Assembly: GCA_036556965.1 (NCBI GenBank)
Contig: DATBIO010000183.1
Span: 1 to 20,949, forward strand
DNA length: 20,949 bases
Direction of reading: 5' to 3'
Source: DATBIO01 sp036556965
Lineage (GTDB): Bacteria; Acidobacteriota; Vicinamibacteria; Fen-336
The notes under the pieces are model-generated. The model worked only from the letters and a program-made list of their open reading frames with translations, was not told the DNA's origin and made no database searches. Made by a program: the position numbers and the translations under genes. This document shows positions 7,835 through 15,593 of the stretch, in pieces. Positions within the stretch are counted from its first letter, which is position 1. Each line of letters begins with the position of its first letter.

Positions 7835-7860
7835 CTCTCACAAACATGGAGTCATGAGAG
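7835..7860 (-). promoter_or_regulatory. Dyad overlapping the ribosome binding site of the cytochrome lipoprotein gene
   Basis: Six-base arms CTCTCA and TGAGAG are separated by 14 bases in the leader. The downstream arm overlaps the AGGAG Shine-Dalgarno (7832-7836). It could be an operator or an RNA stem that hides the site. The arms are short, so chance is possible. Confidence 0.25.
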
Positions 7861-7886
7861 CGCGCGAGGTGACAGGCGAGGAGAGG

Positions 7887-7900
7887 CCGCGGGCCCGCGG
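7887..7900. repeat. 14-bp GC palindrome after the hydrolase gene
   Basis: CCGCGGGCCCGCGG is identical to the palindrome at 2948-2961. It lies 24 bases beyond the stop of the minus-strand hydrolase gene, inside the 100-bp gap before the cytochrome lipoprotein gene. It may act as a weak transcription end or protein site. No T-run is seen. Confidence 0.4.
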
Positions 7901-7924
7901 TGAGGGCGGTCCCGCGGCGGGCGT

Positions 7925-8821
7925 CTACCGGAGCCGCTCCTTGAGGAAGTCCACCACGCGCGGCCAGGCCCTCTGCGAGGCCTTGAGGTTCGCGCCGTCC
8001 CGCCCTTCCTGCTGGCGCAGGAAGCCGTGGCCCGCGCCCTCGTAGGTGTTGGCCTCGAACGTCCTGCCCAGCCGCGCCATCTCCGCCTGCGCGGGGGGCA
8101 CGGTGGCGTTCACGCGCGCGTCGTCGCCGCCGTACAGGCCGAGCACGGGCGCCTTGACGGAGGCCAGGGCGGGCGCGTCGGGCGACGAGCCGTAGAAGAC
8201 GACGGCGGCGTCCAGGGCGGGCTGCGCGGACGCGTAGGCGAAGCTGCGCGCGCCGCCCCAGCAGAAGCCGAGGGTGGCGCTCTTGCCGTTGGCGGCGGGC
8301 AGGGCGATGGCCTTGGCGCGCACCGCGTTCAGGCGCGCGTCCACCTCCGCCGGCGTGAGCTCGCGCACGAGCTTGACCACGTCGTCGCGGACGGGGACGG
8401 ACTCCGTGCCCCCGCCCCCCGGCCCGCGGCCCGAGAGGAAGTCGGGGGCCACGGCGATGAAGCCGTCCGCGGCCAGCTGGTCGGCCACGGAGCGGATCCA
8501 GTCGGTGAGGCCGAAGATCTCGTGGATCACGATGACCACCCCCGCCTTGTCCTTGCGCTCGGGGTAGACCACCCAGGTGCGCAGGGCCTTGTCCATTCCG
8601 GGCACGGCCACGTCCATCCACTCGCCGTGGCGCGGGGAGGCGGCGAGGGCGGCCTTGGAGGCGGCGTCGTTGGGAGGCAGCCCCTTCTCGTGGATGGGGC
8701 GCGGCGGCGCCGAGGGCGACGCCGCGGGGGCCGCCGTGGGGGCGGCGGCGGGGGACGGAGCCGGAGCCGGACCGGCCTGCGCGGTGGCCAGGGCCAGGAG
8801 GGTGTGCAGCATCAAGCTCAT
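7925..8821 (-). CDS. Secreted dienelactone-hydrolase-like alpha/beta hydrolase
   Basis: This 298-residue protein belongs to the dienelactone hydrolase branch of alpha/beta hydrolases, which cleave lactones or esters. The nucleophile is Cys187 in GFCWGG, where most relatives have a Cys or Ser elbow. The probable acid is Asp233 or Asp234 in YGGDDARV, the base is His265 in GAGHGF, and Glu101 in HEIFG matches the DLH glutamate that tunes the cysteine. The first 16 residues look like a signal peptide ending AQA. An Ala/Pro-rich linker to about residue 40 follows, so export is likely; most characterised relatives are cytosolic. The start at 8821 is supported by AAGGGA eight bases upstream. The much longer open frame beyond it overlaps the opposite gene and is not real. 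It shares a divergent region with the cytochrome at 8927. Confidence 0.88.
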   Translation of the reverse strand: MSLMLHTLLALATAQAGPAPAPSPAAAPTAAPAASPSAPPRPIHEKGLPPNDAASKAALAASPRHGEWMDVAVPGMDKALRTWVVYPERKDKAGVVIVIHEIFGLTDWIRSVADQLAADGFIAVAPDFLSGRGPGGGGTESVPVRDDVVKLVRELTPAEVDARLNAVRAKAIALPAANGKSATLGFCWGGARSFAYASAQPALDAAVVFYGSSPDAPALASVKAPVLGLYGGDDARVNATVPPAQAEMARLGRTFEANTYEGAGHGFLRQQEGRDGANLKASQRAWPRVVDFLKERLR

Positions 8822-8848
8822 GAGGCGCTCCCTTCGTGTGAAGACTTT

Positions 8849-8854
8849 ATTCTG
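8849..8854 (-). promoter_or_regulatory. Possible -10 box of the hydrolase gene
   Basis: On the minus strand CAGAAT (4 of 6 to TATAAT), within the AT-rich patch CAGAATAAAG, lies 28 bases before the hydrolase ATG. This is the least GC-rich patch in the 105-bp divergent gap. No good -35 box is seen. Confidence 0.4.
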
Positions 8855-8926
8855 CACGCGCCCGCCGGGCCCCGGGACCGGTGGTAGCGTCGAATCGAGA
8901 TCCACGAACGTTCCCTGGAGGCATCC

Positions 8927-10324
8927 ATGCGCGCCCGCTCCCTCCGCCGTGCCGTCCTGGCCCTGTCCGTGCCCCTGCTCTGCGTCGGCATCCTGCGCGC
9001 GCAGGACCCGCCGCCGCGGAAGTCCAGCTTCTCGCCGGTGGTGCCCAAGGAGAGCTTCGCTTCCGTCATGCGCCGCATGTCGGGGGAGAAGGCGGGCATC
9101 ATGCAGCGCCAGCGCGGCCTCCTGGCCGAGCGCTACGACCTGGCCAACCGCGCCGCCGGCGACGCCACCATGGCCCGCGGCAAGGCGGTGCAGGGGGGCG
9201 TGCGGGCCAAGCTGCACGCGGGCATGACCTGGGAGTCGCTGGCCGCCATGACCCCGGAGGCGGTGCGGGAAAGGGACGCGTTCCCCCACGGCTTCCGTCC
9301 CCTGCCGCACCCCAACCATCCGGAGGGCGGGATGCTGTTCCCGCAGTTCTTCATCGACGACATCAAGCGGCAGGAGCAGCGCGACCTCCAGCGCTTCGAC
9401 CTCGACTTCGACCTGCCCGACCACTTCCTGCCCGAGTTCCCGGCGCCCATCTTCCTCATCACGCGCACCGACCTCGGCGACGTCTCCCAGGGGAAGGAGC
9501 TCACCATCGACAACTTCATGGAGGTCATGGACGGGATCCTCAACCCCAAGCAGCTGGAGGGCCTGCGCCTGCTCCTCACCCCGTTCCCCCAGCAGCAGTT
9601 CAACCAGACCGAGGACCGGCGCACGGTGCGGCCGAGCCGCGGGGTGGCCTGCTTCGACTGCCACGCCAACGGCCACAGCAACGCCTCCACCCACCTCATC
9701 GGCGACATCCGGCCCCAGGAGTTCCGCCGGCGCATCGACACCCCCAGCCTGCGCGGGGTGAACATCCAGCGCCTCTTCGGCTCCCAGCGCGCGCTGAAGA
9801 CGGTGGAGGACTTCACGGAGTTCGAGCAGCGCGCCGCCTATTTCGACGGCGATCCCGTGATCGCCACCAAGAAGGGCGTGAACCCGCTGGAGCGGGGGAG
9901 CCAGGTGCACGCCATGGCCGAGTTCCAGGAGCTGCTGGACTTCCCGCCCGCGCCCAAGCTGGGCGTCAACGGCCGGCTCGACGCGCGCAAGGCCAGCGAG
10001 GCGGAGAAGCGCGGGGAGGCCGTGTTCTTCGGCAAGGGCACCTGCGGCACCTGCCACCCCGCGCCGTACTACACGGACAACCTCATGCACAACCTGCGCA
10101 CGGAGCGGTTCTTCAAGCCGGTGCTGGTCAACGGGCGCATGACCTCGGGCGACGGCCCCATCAAGACCTTCCCCCTGCGCGGCATCAAGGACTCGCCGCC
10201 CTACCTCAACGACGGACGGCTCCTGACCCTCGACGACACGGTGGAGTTCTTCAACCTGATCCTGGAGACGCGCCTGACGGAGGCGGAGAAGAAGGACCTG
10301 CTGGCGTTCCTGAAGGCCCTCTAG
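8927..10324 (+). CDS. Exported di-haem cytochrome c, MauG/CcP-like
   Basis: This 465-residue protein has a signal peptide (about residues 1-25, cleavage near RAQ-D) and two haem motifs, CFDCH (242-246) and CGTCH (373-377). The second haem domain ends with FPLRGIKDSPPYLNDGRLLT, the counterpart of the PPYxHDG block in di-haem peroxidases. Here the usual histidine is replaced by asparagine. The long N-terminal region, about 215 residues before the first haem, has no motif I recognise. A periplasmic electron carrier or oxidase acting with the neighbouring cytochrome lipoprotein and hydrolase is an inference from context. The start is set by GGAGG (8917-8921), five bases before the ATG. Its stop lies four bases from the stop of the convergent ABC transporter gene, leaving no room for a separate terminator. 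Confidence 0.86.
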   Translation: MRARSLRRAVLALSVPLLCVGILRAQDPPPRKSSFSPVVPKESFASVMRRMSGEKAGIMQRQRGLLAERYDLANRAAGDATMARGKAVQGGVRAKLHAGMTWESLAAMTPEAVRERDAFPHGFRPLPHPNHPEGGMLFPQFFIDDIKRQEQRDLQRFDLDFDLPDHFLPEFPAPIFLITRTDLGDVSQGKELTIDNFMEVMDGILNPKQLEGLRLLLTPFPQQQFNQTEDRRTVRPSRGVACFDCHANGHSNASTHLIGDIRPQEFRRRIDTPSLRGVNIQRLFGSQRALKTVEDFTEFEQRAAYFDGDPVIATKKGVNPLERGSQVHAMAEFQELLDFPPAPKLGVNGRLDARKASEAEKRGEAVFFGKGTCGTCHPAPYYTDNLMHNLRTERFFKPVLVNGRMTSGDGPIKTFPLRGIKDSPPYLNDGRLLTLDDTVEFFNLILETRLTEAEKKDLLAFLKAL

Positions 10325-10328
10325 GCCC

Positions 10329-12290
10329 CTAGCGGCGGGAGAGGAGACCCAACGCCCCGGGGAGCGGCTCCTCCGGGGCGCCCTCCTCCGCCTTCTCGTC
10401 CTCCACCGGCCGCCCGCCCTCGCCGGGGGCCAGGAAGAGGTTCGTCTCCACGTCGTGCTGGCGGCGGTACATCTCGGCGTAGCGGCCGCCCTGGGCCAGC
10501 AGCCCGGCGTGGCGGCCGCGCTCCACGATGCGCCCCTGCTCCAGGACGAGGATCTGGTCGGCACGCCGGATGGTGGAGAGGCGGTGGGCGATGACGAACG
10601 TCGTGCGGCCCACCATGAGGTGCGACAGGCCCTCCTGGATGAGGGCCTCGCTCTCGGAGTCCAGGCTCGAGGTGGCCTCGTCCAGGATCAGGATGCGGGG
10701 GTCGGCCAGGATGGCGCGCGCGATGGAGACACGCTGGCGCTGGCCTCCCGAGAGCTTCACCCCGCGCTCGCCCACCACGGTGTCGTAGCCGTCCGGGAAG
10801 CCCTCCGCGAACTCGTCCACGCGGGCCAGGCGGCAGGCGGCGAGCACGTCCCCCTCGGAGGCGTCCGGCCGGGAGAAAGCCACGTTCTCGCGGATGGTGC
10901 CGTCGAAGAGGAAGGTGTCCTGGAGGACCAGGCCCAGCTGCGTGCGATAGGAGTCGAGGCGCACGGTGGACAGGTCCAGGCCGTCCACCAGCACGCGGCC
11001 GCCGGTGGGGGAGTGGAAGGCCGCCACCAGGGCGATGGTGGTGGACTTGCCCGAGCCGGAGGGGCCGACGAGGGCGGTGACCGTGCCCGGCTCCGCCCGG
11101 AAGGACACGCCGTGGAGAACGGGCTGGTCCTCCTCGTAGGCGAAGCGCACGTCCTCGAACACCACCTCCCCGCGGATGCGGCCCAGGTCCGCCACGCGGC
11201 GGGGGTCCTGGTCCTCCTGCGCCTCGCCCATGACCTCGCGCGTCCGCTCGAGCCCGGCCAGCGCCTCCGTGAGCTGCGTGCCGATGGCCACCATCTGGAA
11301 GAGGGGGCCGACCAGGAAGCCCAGGAGGACGGTGTAGGTGAAGAACCCGCCCAGGGTGAGGCCACCCGCGAAGATCTCGCGCGCGCCCATGTACATGATG
11401 CCGGCGCTGACCACGCCCAGGAGCACGCTGGAGGAGAGGCCGAGGATGGAGGTGGAGGTGAGCGTGCGCAGCACGTTCTCGAGGAGGCGCCCCACGCCCC
11501 CCGCGAACACGGCCTCCTCCCGCGCCTCCGCCCGGTAGCCCTTCACCACGCGCACCCCGGCCAGCGACTCCGAGAGGCGCCCCGTGACTTCGCCGTAGAT
11601 CCGGCTGCGCTCGCGGAAGATCGGCCGCAGGGTGCCCAGCGCGCGCGTGGCCACCACCCCGAAGAGGACGAGGGCCGCCACGGTGAGGCCCGTCATGCTC
11701 GCGCTGATGCGGAGCATGAGGACGAGGGCCAGGACCGAGGTGAGGATGCCGCCCACGAACTCCACCAGGCCCGTGCCGATGAGGTTCCGGATGCCCTCCA
11801 CGTCGGTCATGATCCGGGACACCAGCGCCCCCGTCTTCTGCGCGTCGTAGAAGGCCACGGGCAGGCGGCCGATGTGGGCCTGGACCTGCCTGCGCAGGTC
11901 GGCGATGAGGCGCTGGGCGGCCTTGGACAGGAGCTGGGTCAGCCCGAACGAGCTCAGGCCCTGGACGAGGGTGGCGGCCAGCACCGCCCCGATGAGGGGG
12001 GTGAGCAGGCCGCGGTTGCGACCCAGCAGCACGTCGTCCACCAGGTACTTGGTGGAGGCGGGGACCACCAGCCCGGCGGCGCGGTTGACGGCCATGAGCA
12101 CGAGGCCCGCGACCAGGAGGGCCCGCCGCGGCCGCACCAGCGCCCACAGGTCCGGGAGCAGCGCGCGCAGCCGCTCGCCCTTGGGCAGCTTGGGCCGCTC
12201 CTTCTCGCCCTGGCGCATCAGGCGCTGGCCGCCGGTGAGGGCCCGCCCCCCCGGCAACGTGCGCGCGATGCGTCCGCCGGCTCCCCGCAT
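10329..12290 (-). CDS. Half-size ABC exporter (fused permease and ATPase)
   Basis: This is an MsbA/LmrA-type half-transporter that should act as a homodimer or heterodimer in the inner membrane. Residues about 50-350 form the six-helix ABC membrane domain. The ATPase domain has Walker A GPSGSGKST (409-417), a Q-loop at LVLQDTF (Q457), the signature LSGGQ (513-517), Walker B ILILDE (533-538) and the switch His569 in VIAHRLS. All are intact. An acidic Pro/Glu tail follows residue 620. The start is uncertain. The ATG at 12290 gives 653 residues and has a TGCGAT box ending nine bases before it, a spacing seen at other genes here. An internal ATG at 12218 gives 629 residues and starts MRQGEKERPK, a more usual exporter N-terminus. 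Neither has a clear Shine-Dalgarno. The substrate cannot be read from the sequence. Confidence 0.92.
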   Translation of the reverse strand: MRGAGGRIARTLPGGRALTGGQRLMRQGEKERPKLPKGERLRALLPDLWALVRPRRALLVAGLVLMAVNRAAGLVVPASTKYLVDDVLLGRNRGLLTPLIGAVLAATLVQGLSSFGLTQLLSKAAQRLIADLRRQVQAHIGRLPVAFYDAQKTGALVSRIMTDVEGIRNLIGTGLVEFVGGILTSVLALVLMLRISASMTGLTVAALVLFGVVATRALGTLRPIFRERSRIYGEVTGRLSESLAGVRVVKGYRAEAREEAVFAGGVGRLLENVLRTLTSTSILGLSSSVLLGVVSAGIMYMGAREIFAGGLTLGGFFTYTVLLGFLVGPLFQMVAIGTQLTEALAGLERTREVMGEAQEDQDPRRVADLGRIRGEVVFEDVRFAYEEDQPVLHGVSFRAEPGTVTALVGPSGSGKSTTIALVAAFHSPTGGRVLVDGLDLSTVRLDSYRTQLGLVLQDTFLFDGTIRENVAFSRPDASEGDVLAACRLARVDEFAEGFPDGYDTVVGERGVKLSGGQRQRVSIARAILADPRILILDEATSSLDSESEALIQEGLSHLMVGRTTFVIAHRLSTIRRADQILVLEQGRIVERGRHAGLLAQGGRYAEMYRRQHDVETNLFLAPGEGGRPVEDEKAEEGAPEEPLPGALGLLSRR

Positions 12291-12331
12291 CCTGCGAGCA
12301 TCGCACGGATCGGGGCGGCGCCCGGTCTCCA

Positions 12332-12353
12332 CGGCCCCGGCAGGCAGGGGCCG
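12332..12353 (-). terminator. Possible hairpin after the methyltransferase gene
   Basis: Seven-base arms CGGCCCC and GGGGCCG flank an eight-base loop, about 70 bases beyond the methyltransferase stop and about 40 bases before the ABC gene start. There is no T-run. It is the only clear structure in the 131-bp gap. Confidence 0.3.
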
Positions 12354-12421
12354 CGGACGGCCAGCGAAGGGCGCAGGAGCTGCAGGCCCTGCGGTCAGGC
12401 AGGGGTGGCGGGACAGGTGCG

Positions 12422-14059
12422 CTAGGCCGGCGGCTCCCCGAGCTCCGCCTGGATCTTGTTCCGCCACTCGCGGGCGGAGGCGAAGTCCGGCTTCTTGGCC
12501 AGCGACTTCTCCATCCACTCCAGGGCTTCCTGGGGACGGTGCAGGCGGTAGTAGCACAGGCCGATGTTGAAGAGCGTGGCGTGGTGGTCGCCGTACACGC
12601 GCAGGGACTCCTCGTAGCACTTCAGCGCCTCGCGCGGCATGCTCAGGCCCGAGTAGACGCGCCCCACCTCGAAGGGGACGTCGCGCCCCATGTGGTAGGT
12701 CATCTCCGACACGCGCTCCAGGGCTCGCCGCAGGTCGCGCTTGAGGGCGTCCGGCGCCTCCACCGCCTTGCGCGCCATGGAGGCCGAGGAGTTGGCCACC
12801 ACCTGGTAGTCCCACTCGGAGAGGCGCAGGAGGGGGAGCATCAGCTCCAGGGGCGCCTCGGGCGCGGCCTTGCGCAGGGTGGTGGTGAGGTGGAAGTAGT
12901 CCGCGGGGTTGAACTGGTCGAGGGACTCCTGGAAGGCGAGGGTGGTCTCCGGGAAGGCGTCCGGCGGCCCGCCGCTCACCATCACGCAGAACTTCAGCGA
13001 CCCCGTGCGCGAGGACGAGCGCAGGGCGAGGCCGCCCTGCTGCTGGAAGTAGAGCCCGAGGGCGTGGTAGTTGACCATCATGGAGAAGGAGCCGTGCAGG
13101 GCGCGCTGGGGCTCGCCGCGCGAGACCATCTCGTCCTCGTGGAGGTATCCCTTGTCGCCGGTGAGGAGGAACGCCCGCCCTCCGGCCAGGGCCTGCAGGC
13201 TGCGGATCCCCCGCAGCGCCCCCAGGGGGACCAGGAAGGACGTGTCGCCCAGGCGCGACCGGTAGGTCTCCAGGATGCGGTCCAGCGCCTCGTCGCCGTA
13301 GTAGGAGGCCGCCGCCGGTTGCTGCTCGTAACGGGTGGTGAGCCGGGGCAGGGCCGCCGCGTCGTCGAGATCCTCGTCCTCCTTGGTGGAGAGGAGCGAG
13401 ACCAGGCCCTCCTGCAGCGCGCCGTTCTTCACCCAGAACACGTCCTGGGTCGTGGTGTCGAAGGTGTAGTTCGCGATCACGCAGAGCGGGTTCTGGACGC
13501 TGCCCGCGGAGAGGACCTCGCCCGAGGAGAGGCGGAGCTCCTGGTCGGCCTCGATGTCGAAGAGGGCGAAGTCGAGGACGCCGCGCTCGAGGAACGGCTT
13601 GAACCCCTCGTGCTTGCGCCACGCGTCGAGGTTGGTGGCCGTGAAGTCGGTCATCACGTAGCGCAGCTTCAGGTCCCGGAAGGCGGGCAGCGCGCGCAGC
13701 ATCGGCTCCAGGCGCTTCAGGAAGAGGAAGGCGAACTGCCCGGAGCCCGCCGCCAGCTCCACGATGTAGAGGGGCTGGGCGGGGTCGAAGCGGCCCAGGG
13801 GCGCGGCAGGCGAGGTCATGTCGCGCAGGAAGCCGAGCAGGGTACGCGCGTAGGCGGCCGCCACGAAGGTGTTGCTGGTGATGTGGAAGGGCACCTGCCC
13901 GGACTTCCAGGCCTCCGCCCCCTGCGACTCGAAGTACTTCCGCTGGACACGCCAGAGGGAGGACTGGGACAACCGGCGCTTGCTCTCGACGGGATACGTG
14001 GGCGGGGGGGGCGCGGGCGCCTGCTTGGCGGCGGCGGCCGCCGCCGGTTGATCGGACAT
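12422..14059 (-). CDS. SAM-methyltransferase-like protein with C-terminal TPR repeats
   Basis: This 545-residue protein begins with an Ala/Pro-rich segment. A Rossmann-type SAM site follows, with motif I YIVELAAGSGQ (98-108) and an acidic strand end MTDFT (136-140). The wording of this region recalls the MidA/NDUFAF7-like protein methyltransferases, but that is a resemblance only. A long middle region (about 180-440) is unfamiliar. The last 95 residues form about two TPR units, with SMPREALKCYEESLRVYG and HRPQEALEWMEKSLAKKP as the clear helices, so the protein probably binds another protein. The start at 14059 is well supported by AGGAGG about eight bases upstream. The frame stays open for another 622 codons, but that stretch lies antisense to the CreD-like gene. 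Substrate and partner are unknown. The ABC exporter lies 131 bp downstream. Confidence 0.75.
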   Translation of the reverse strand: MSDQPAAAAAAKQAPAPPPPTYPVESKRRLSQSSLWRVQRKYFESQGAEAWKSGQVPFHITSNTFVAAAYARTLLGFLRDMTSPAAPLGRFDPAQPLYIVELAAGSGQFAFLFLKRLEPMLRALPAFRDLKLRYVMTDFTATNLDAWRKHEGFKPFLERGVLDFALFDIEADQELRLSSGEVLSAGSVQNPLCVIANYTFDTTTQDVFWVKNGALQEGLVSLLSTKEDEDLDDAAALPRLTTRYEQQPAAASYYGDEALDRILETYRSRLGDTSFLVPLGALRGIRSLQALAGGRAFLLTGDKGYLHEDEMVSRGEPQRALHGSFSMMVNYHALGLYFQQQGGLALRSSSRTGSLKFCVMVSGGPPDAFPETTLAFQESLDQFNPADYFHLTTTLRKAAPEAPLELMLPLLRLSEWDYQVVANSSASMARKAVEAPDALKRDLRRALERVSEMTYHMGRDVPFEVGRVYSGLSMPREALKCYEESLRVYGDHHATLFNIGLCYYRLHRPQEALEWMEKSLAKKPDFASAREWRNKIQAELGEPPA

Positions 14060-14091
14060 CGTCTCGTCCTCCTGTGGCTGGGCGGAGGCGC

Positions 14092-14097
14092 ATTGTA
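14092..14097 (-). promoter_or_regulatory. -10 box of the methyltransferase gene
   Basis: On the minus strand TACAAT (5 of 6 to consensus) lies 32 bases before the ATG. The predicted leader of about 25 bases contains AGGAGG. No TTGACA-like box is seen 17 bases upstream. Confidence 0.5.
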
Positions 14098-14165
14098 GGC
14101 CGACGGACACGCGTCGTGCGTCGCCCGCGGCGCGTTCCGTGCCCGGCACGCCGGCAAAGCGCTGA

Positions 14166-14200
14166 GGCCACGGCCCCCGCGCCACCGGGAGGCCGTGGCC
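14166..14200. repeat. Perfect 10-bp inverted repeat in a divergent region
   Basis: GGCCACGGCC and its exact reverse complement GGCCGTGGCC are separated by 15 bases in the 204-bp gap between the methyltransferase and CreD-like genes. It could be an operator with about two and a half turns between arm centres, or an RNA stem in the CreD-like leader. Confidence 0.45.
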
Positions 14201-14230
14201 GGGCGCGGCATCGCCTTTGCCTCCTCCCCC

Positions 14231-14251
14231 CCGGCGCGCCCTGCGCGCCGG
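14231..14251 (+). promoter_or_regulatory. Hairpin abutting the ribosome binding site of the CreD-like gene
   Basis: Perfect 9-bp arms CCGGCGCGC and GCGCGCCGG flank a three-base loop. The next base opens the Shine-Dalgarno AAGGAGGAG (14252-14260), which is followed by three bases and a TTG start. A stem this close could limit or expose the ribosome site. Confidence 0.45.
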
Positions 14252-14263
14252 AAGGAGGAGCCG

Positions 14264-15526
14264 TTGAGCGCTGCCCGTCTCTTGGCCGTCGGCGTCATCT
14301 TCTGTTGCACGGCGGTGGCCTGGTTCACGCTGGGGGCCTCCGTGGTCAGCCGCACGGGGCAGTCGGACCAGCGGCTGGCCCAGGAGGTCGCCCAGCTCTG
14401 GGGCGGCCGGCACCAGCAGGTCGCTCCCACCGTCTCCGTGGAGCGACCCCGCGAGGTCGTGGAGGACGTGCAGGAGAAGGACGCCGCCGGCCGCGTCGTG
14501 ACCCGGCGGGTGACCCGCCGCGTGGCGGAGCGCACGCCCCTCACCCTGGAGGGCAGCCAGGTGGAGGTGGACCTCTCCCTCGACCACCGGCGCAAGGGGC
14601 TGCTCTGGTACGACACCTACTCCGTCCGCTTCCAGGCCACGTACCGCGCCCGCAACCCCGATGCCGTGGCCCGACCCCTCGTCGTCCAGCTCGCGTTCCC
14701 GTCCACGCAGGCGCTCTACGACGACTTCGCCTTCACCCTCGACGGCGCGCCCGCGCCTCCGGGTGCCGACCTCTCGCACGGCATCGTCGCGCGCACGGAG
14801 GTGGGGCCGGGCGGGGAGGCGGTGGTGGAGCTGCGCTACCGCTCGCGCGGCCTGGGGGAGTGGCTCTACGCGTTCGCCCCCGAGGGCGTGGCCCAGGCCC
14901 GGGCCTTCGCCCTCTCCATGAAGACCGACTTCCGCGACATCGACTTCCCGCCGGGCACCCTCTCGCCGTCGGCCAGGACCCCGCTCGGCCGGGGCTGGAA
15001 GCTGGACTGGCGCTTCGACAACCTGGTGACGGGGCAGAGGATCGGCATGGACCCGCCGAACCGGCTCAATCCCGGCCCCCTGGCCTCGCGCATCACGTTC
15101 TTCGCGCCCGTGTCCCTGCTCTTCTTCTTCACCGTGGTGCTGGTGGTCGGCGTGCTCAGGGGGCAGAGCCTGCACCCCATGAACTACTTCTTCCTGGCCG
15201 CCGCCTTCTTCGCCTTCCACCTGCTCCTGGCCTACCTCGTGGACCACGTGGACATCCACGTCGCCTTCCTGATCGCCTCCGCGGCCAGCATCTTCCTGGT
15301 GGTGAGCTACCTGCGCCTGGTGGCGGGGCCGCGCTTCGCCCTCCTGCACGCCGGCCTGGCCCAGCTCGTCTACCTCGTTCTCTTCAGCTACGCCTTCTTC
15401 TTCGAGGGCTACACGGGCCTGACGGTGACGGTGGGCGCCGTGCTCACGCTGTTCGTCCTGATGCAGATCACGGCGAAGGTGGACTGGGGCATGATCTTCG
15501 CGCGGAGGCCGGCGCCGCCGGCCTGA
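14264..15526 (+). CDS. CreD-like inner-membrane protein
   Basis: This 420-residue protein resembles CreD, the cell-envelope protein controlled by CreBC in enterobacteria. It has one N-terminal helix (about residues 4-26) and a large periplasmic part (about 30-275) with beta-rich text such as YDTYSVRFQATYRA. Five or six helices close the protein. The family-like C-terminal stretch LHPMNYFFLAAAFFAFHLLL carries the conserved HPMNY, and QITAKVDW near the end matches the CreD ending. I place the start at the TTG at 14264 because AAGGAGGAG lies just upstream and the hydrophobic helix follows at once. An in-frame GTG at 14195 would add 23 unlikely residues spanning the hairpin. No creBC-like regulator pair is present nearby. 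The role in envelope stress is known only for distant relatives. Confidence 0.78.
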   Translation: MSAARLLAVGVIFCCTAVAWFTLGASVVSRTGQSDQRLAQEVAQLWGGRHQQVAPTVSVERPREVVEDVQEKDAAGRVVTRRVTRRVAERTPLTLEGSQVEVDLSLDHRRKGLLWYDTYSVRFQATYRARNPDAVARPLVVQLAFPSTQALYDDFAFTLDGAPAPPGADLSHGIVARTEVGPGGEAVVELRYRSRGLGEWLYAFAPEGVAQARAFALSMKTDFRDIDFPPGTLSPSARTPLGRGWKLDWRFDNLVTGQRIGMDPPNRLNPGPLASRITFFAPVSLLFFFTVVLVVGVLRGQSLHPMNYFFLAAAFFAFHLLLAYLVDHVDIHVAFLIASAASIFLVVSYLRLVAGPRFALLHAGLAQLVYLVLFSYAFFFEGYTGLTVTVGAVLTLFVLMQITAKVDWGMIFARRPAPPA

Positions 15527-15593
15527 GGTGGCGGTCGGGGGGCCGTAACGCGCCGCGCGCGCGGGCGCCGAAGCGGAGGAGGGAGGCCCGTCC

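Noticed and set aside
8822..10564. Upstream extension of the hydrolase frame to 879 residues
   Set aside because: The extension is antisense to the 8927-10324 cytochrome gene. The signal peptide and ribosome site place the start at 8821.
10455..12425. 656-residue plus-strand frame over the ABC exporter
   Set aside because: It is Gly/His/Glu-rich without motifs, while the opposite strand has every ABC motif intact.
12291..14171. 1280-residue fusion of the ABC exporter with upstream sequence
   Set aside because: The added part is an out-of-frame reading of the methyltransferase gene, which has its own ribosome site and stop. It is not a genuine fusion.
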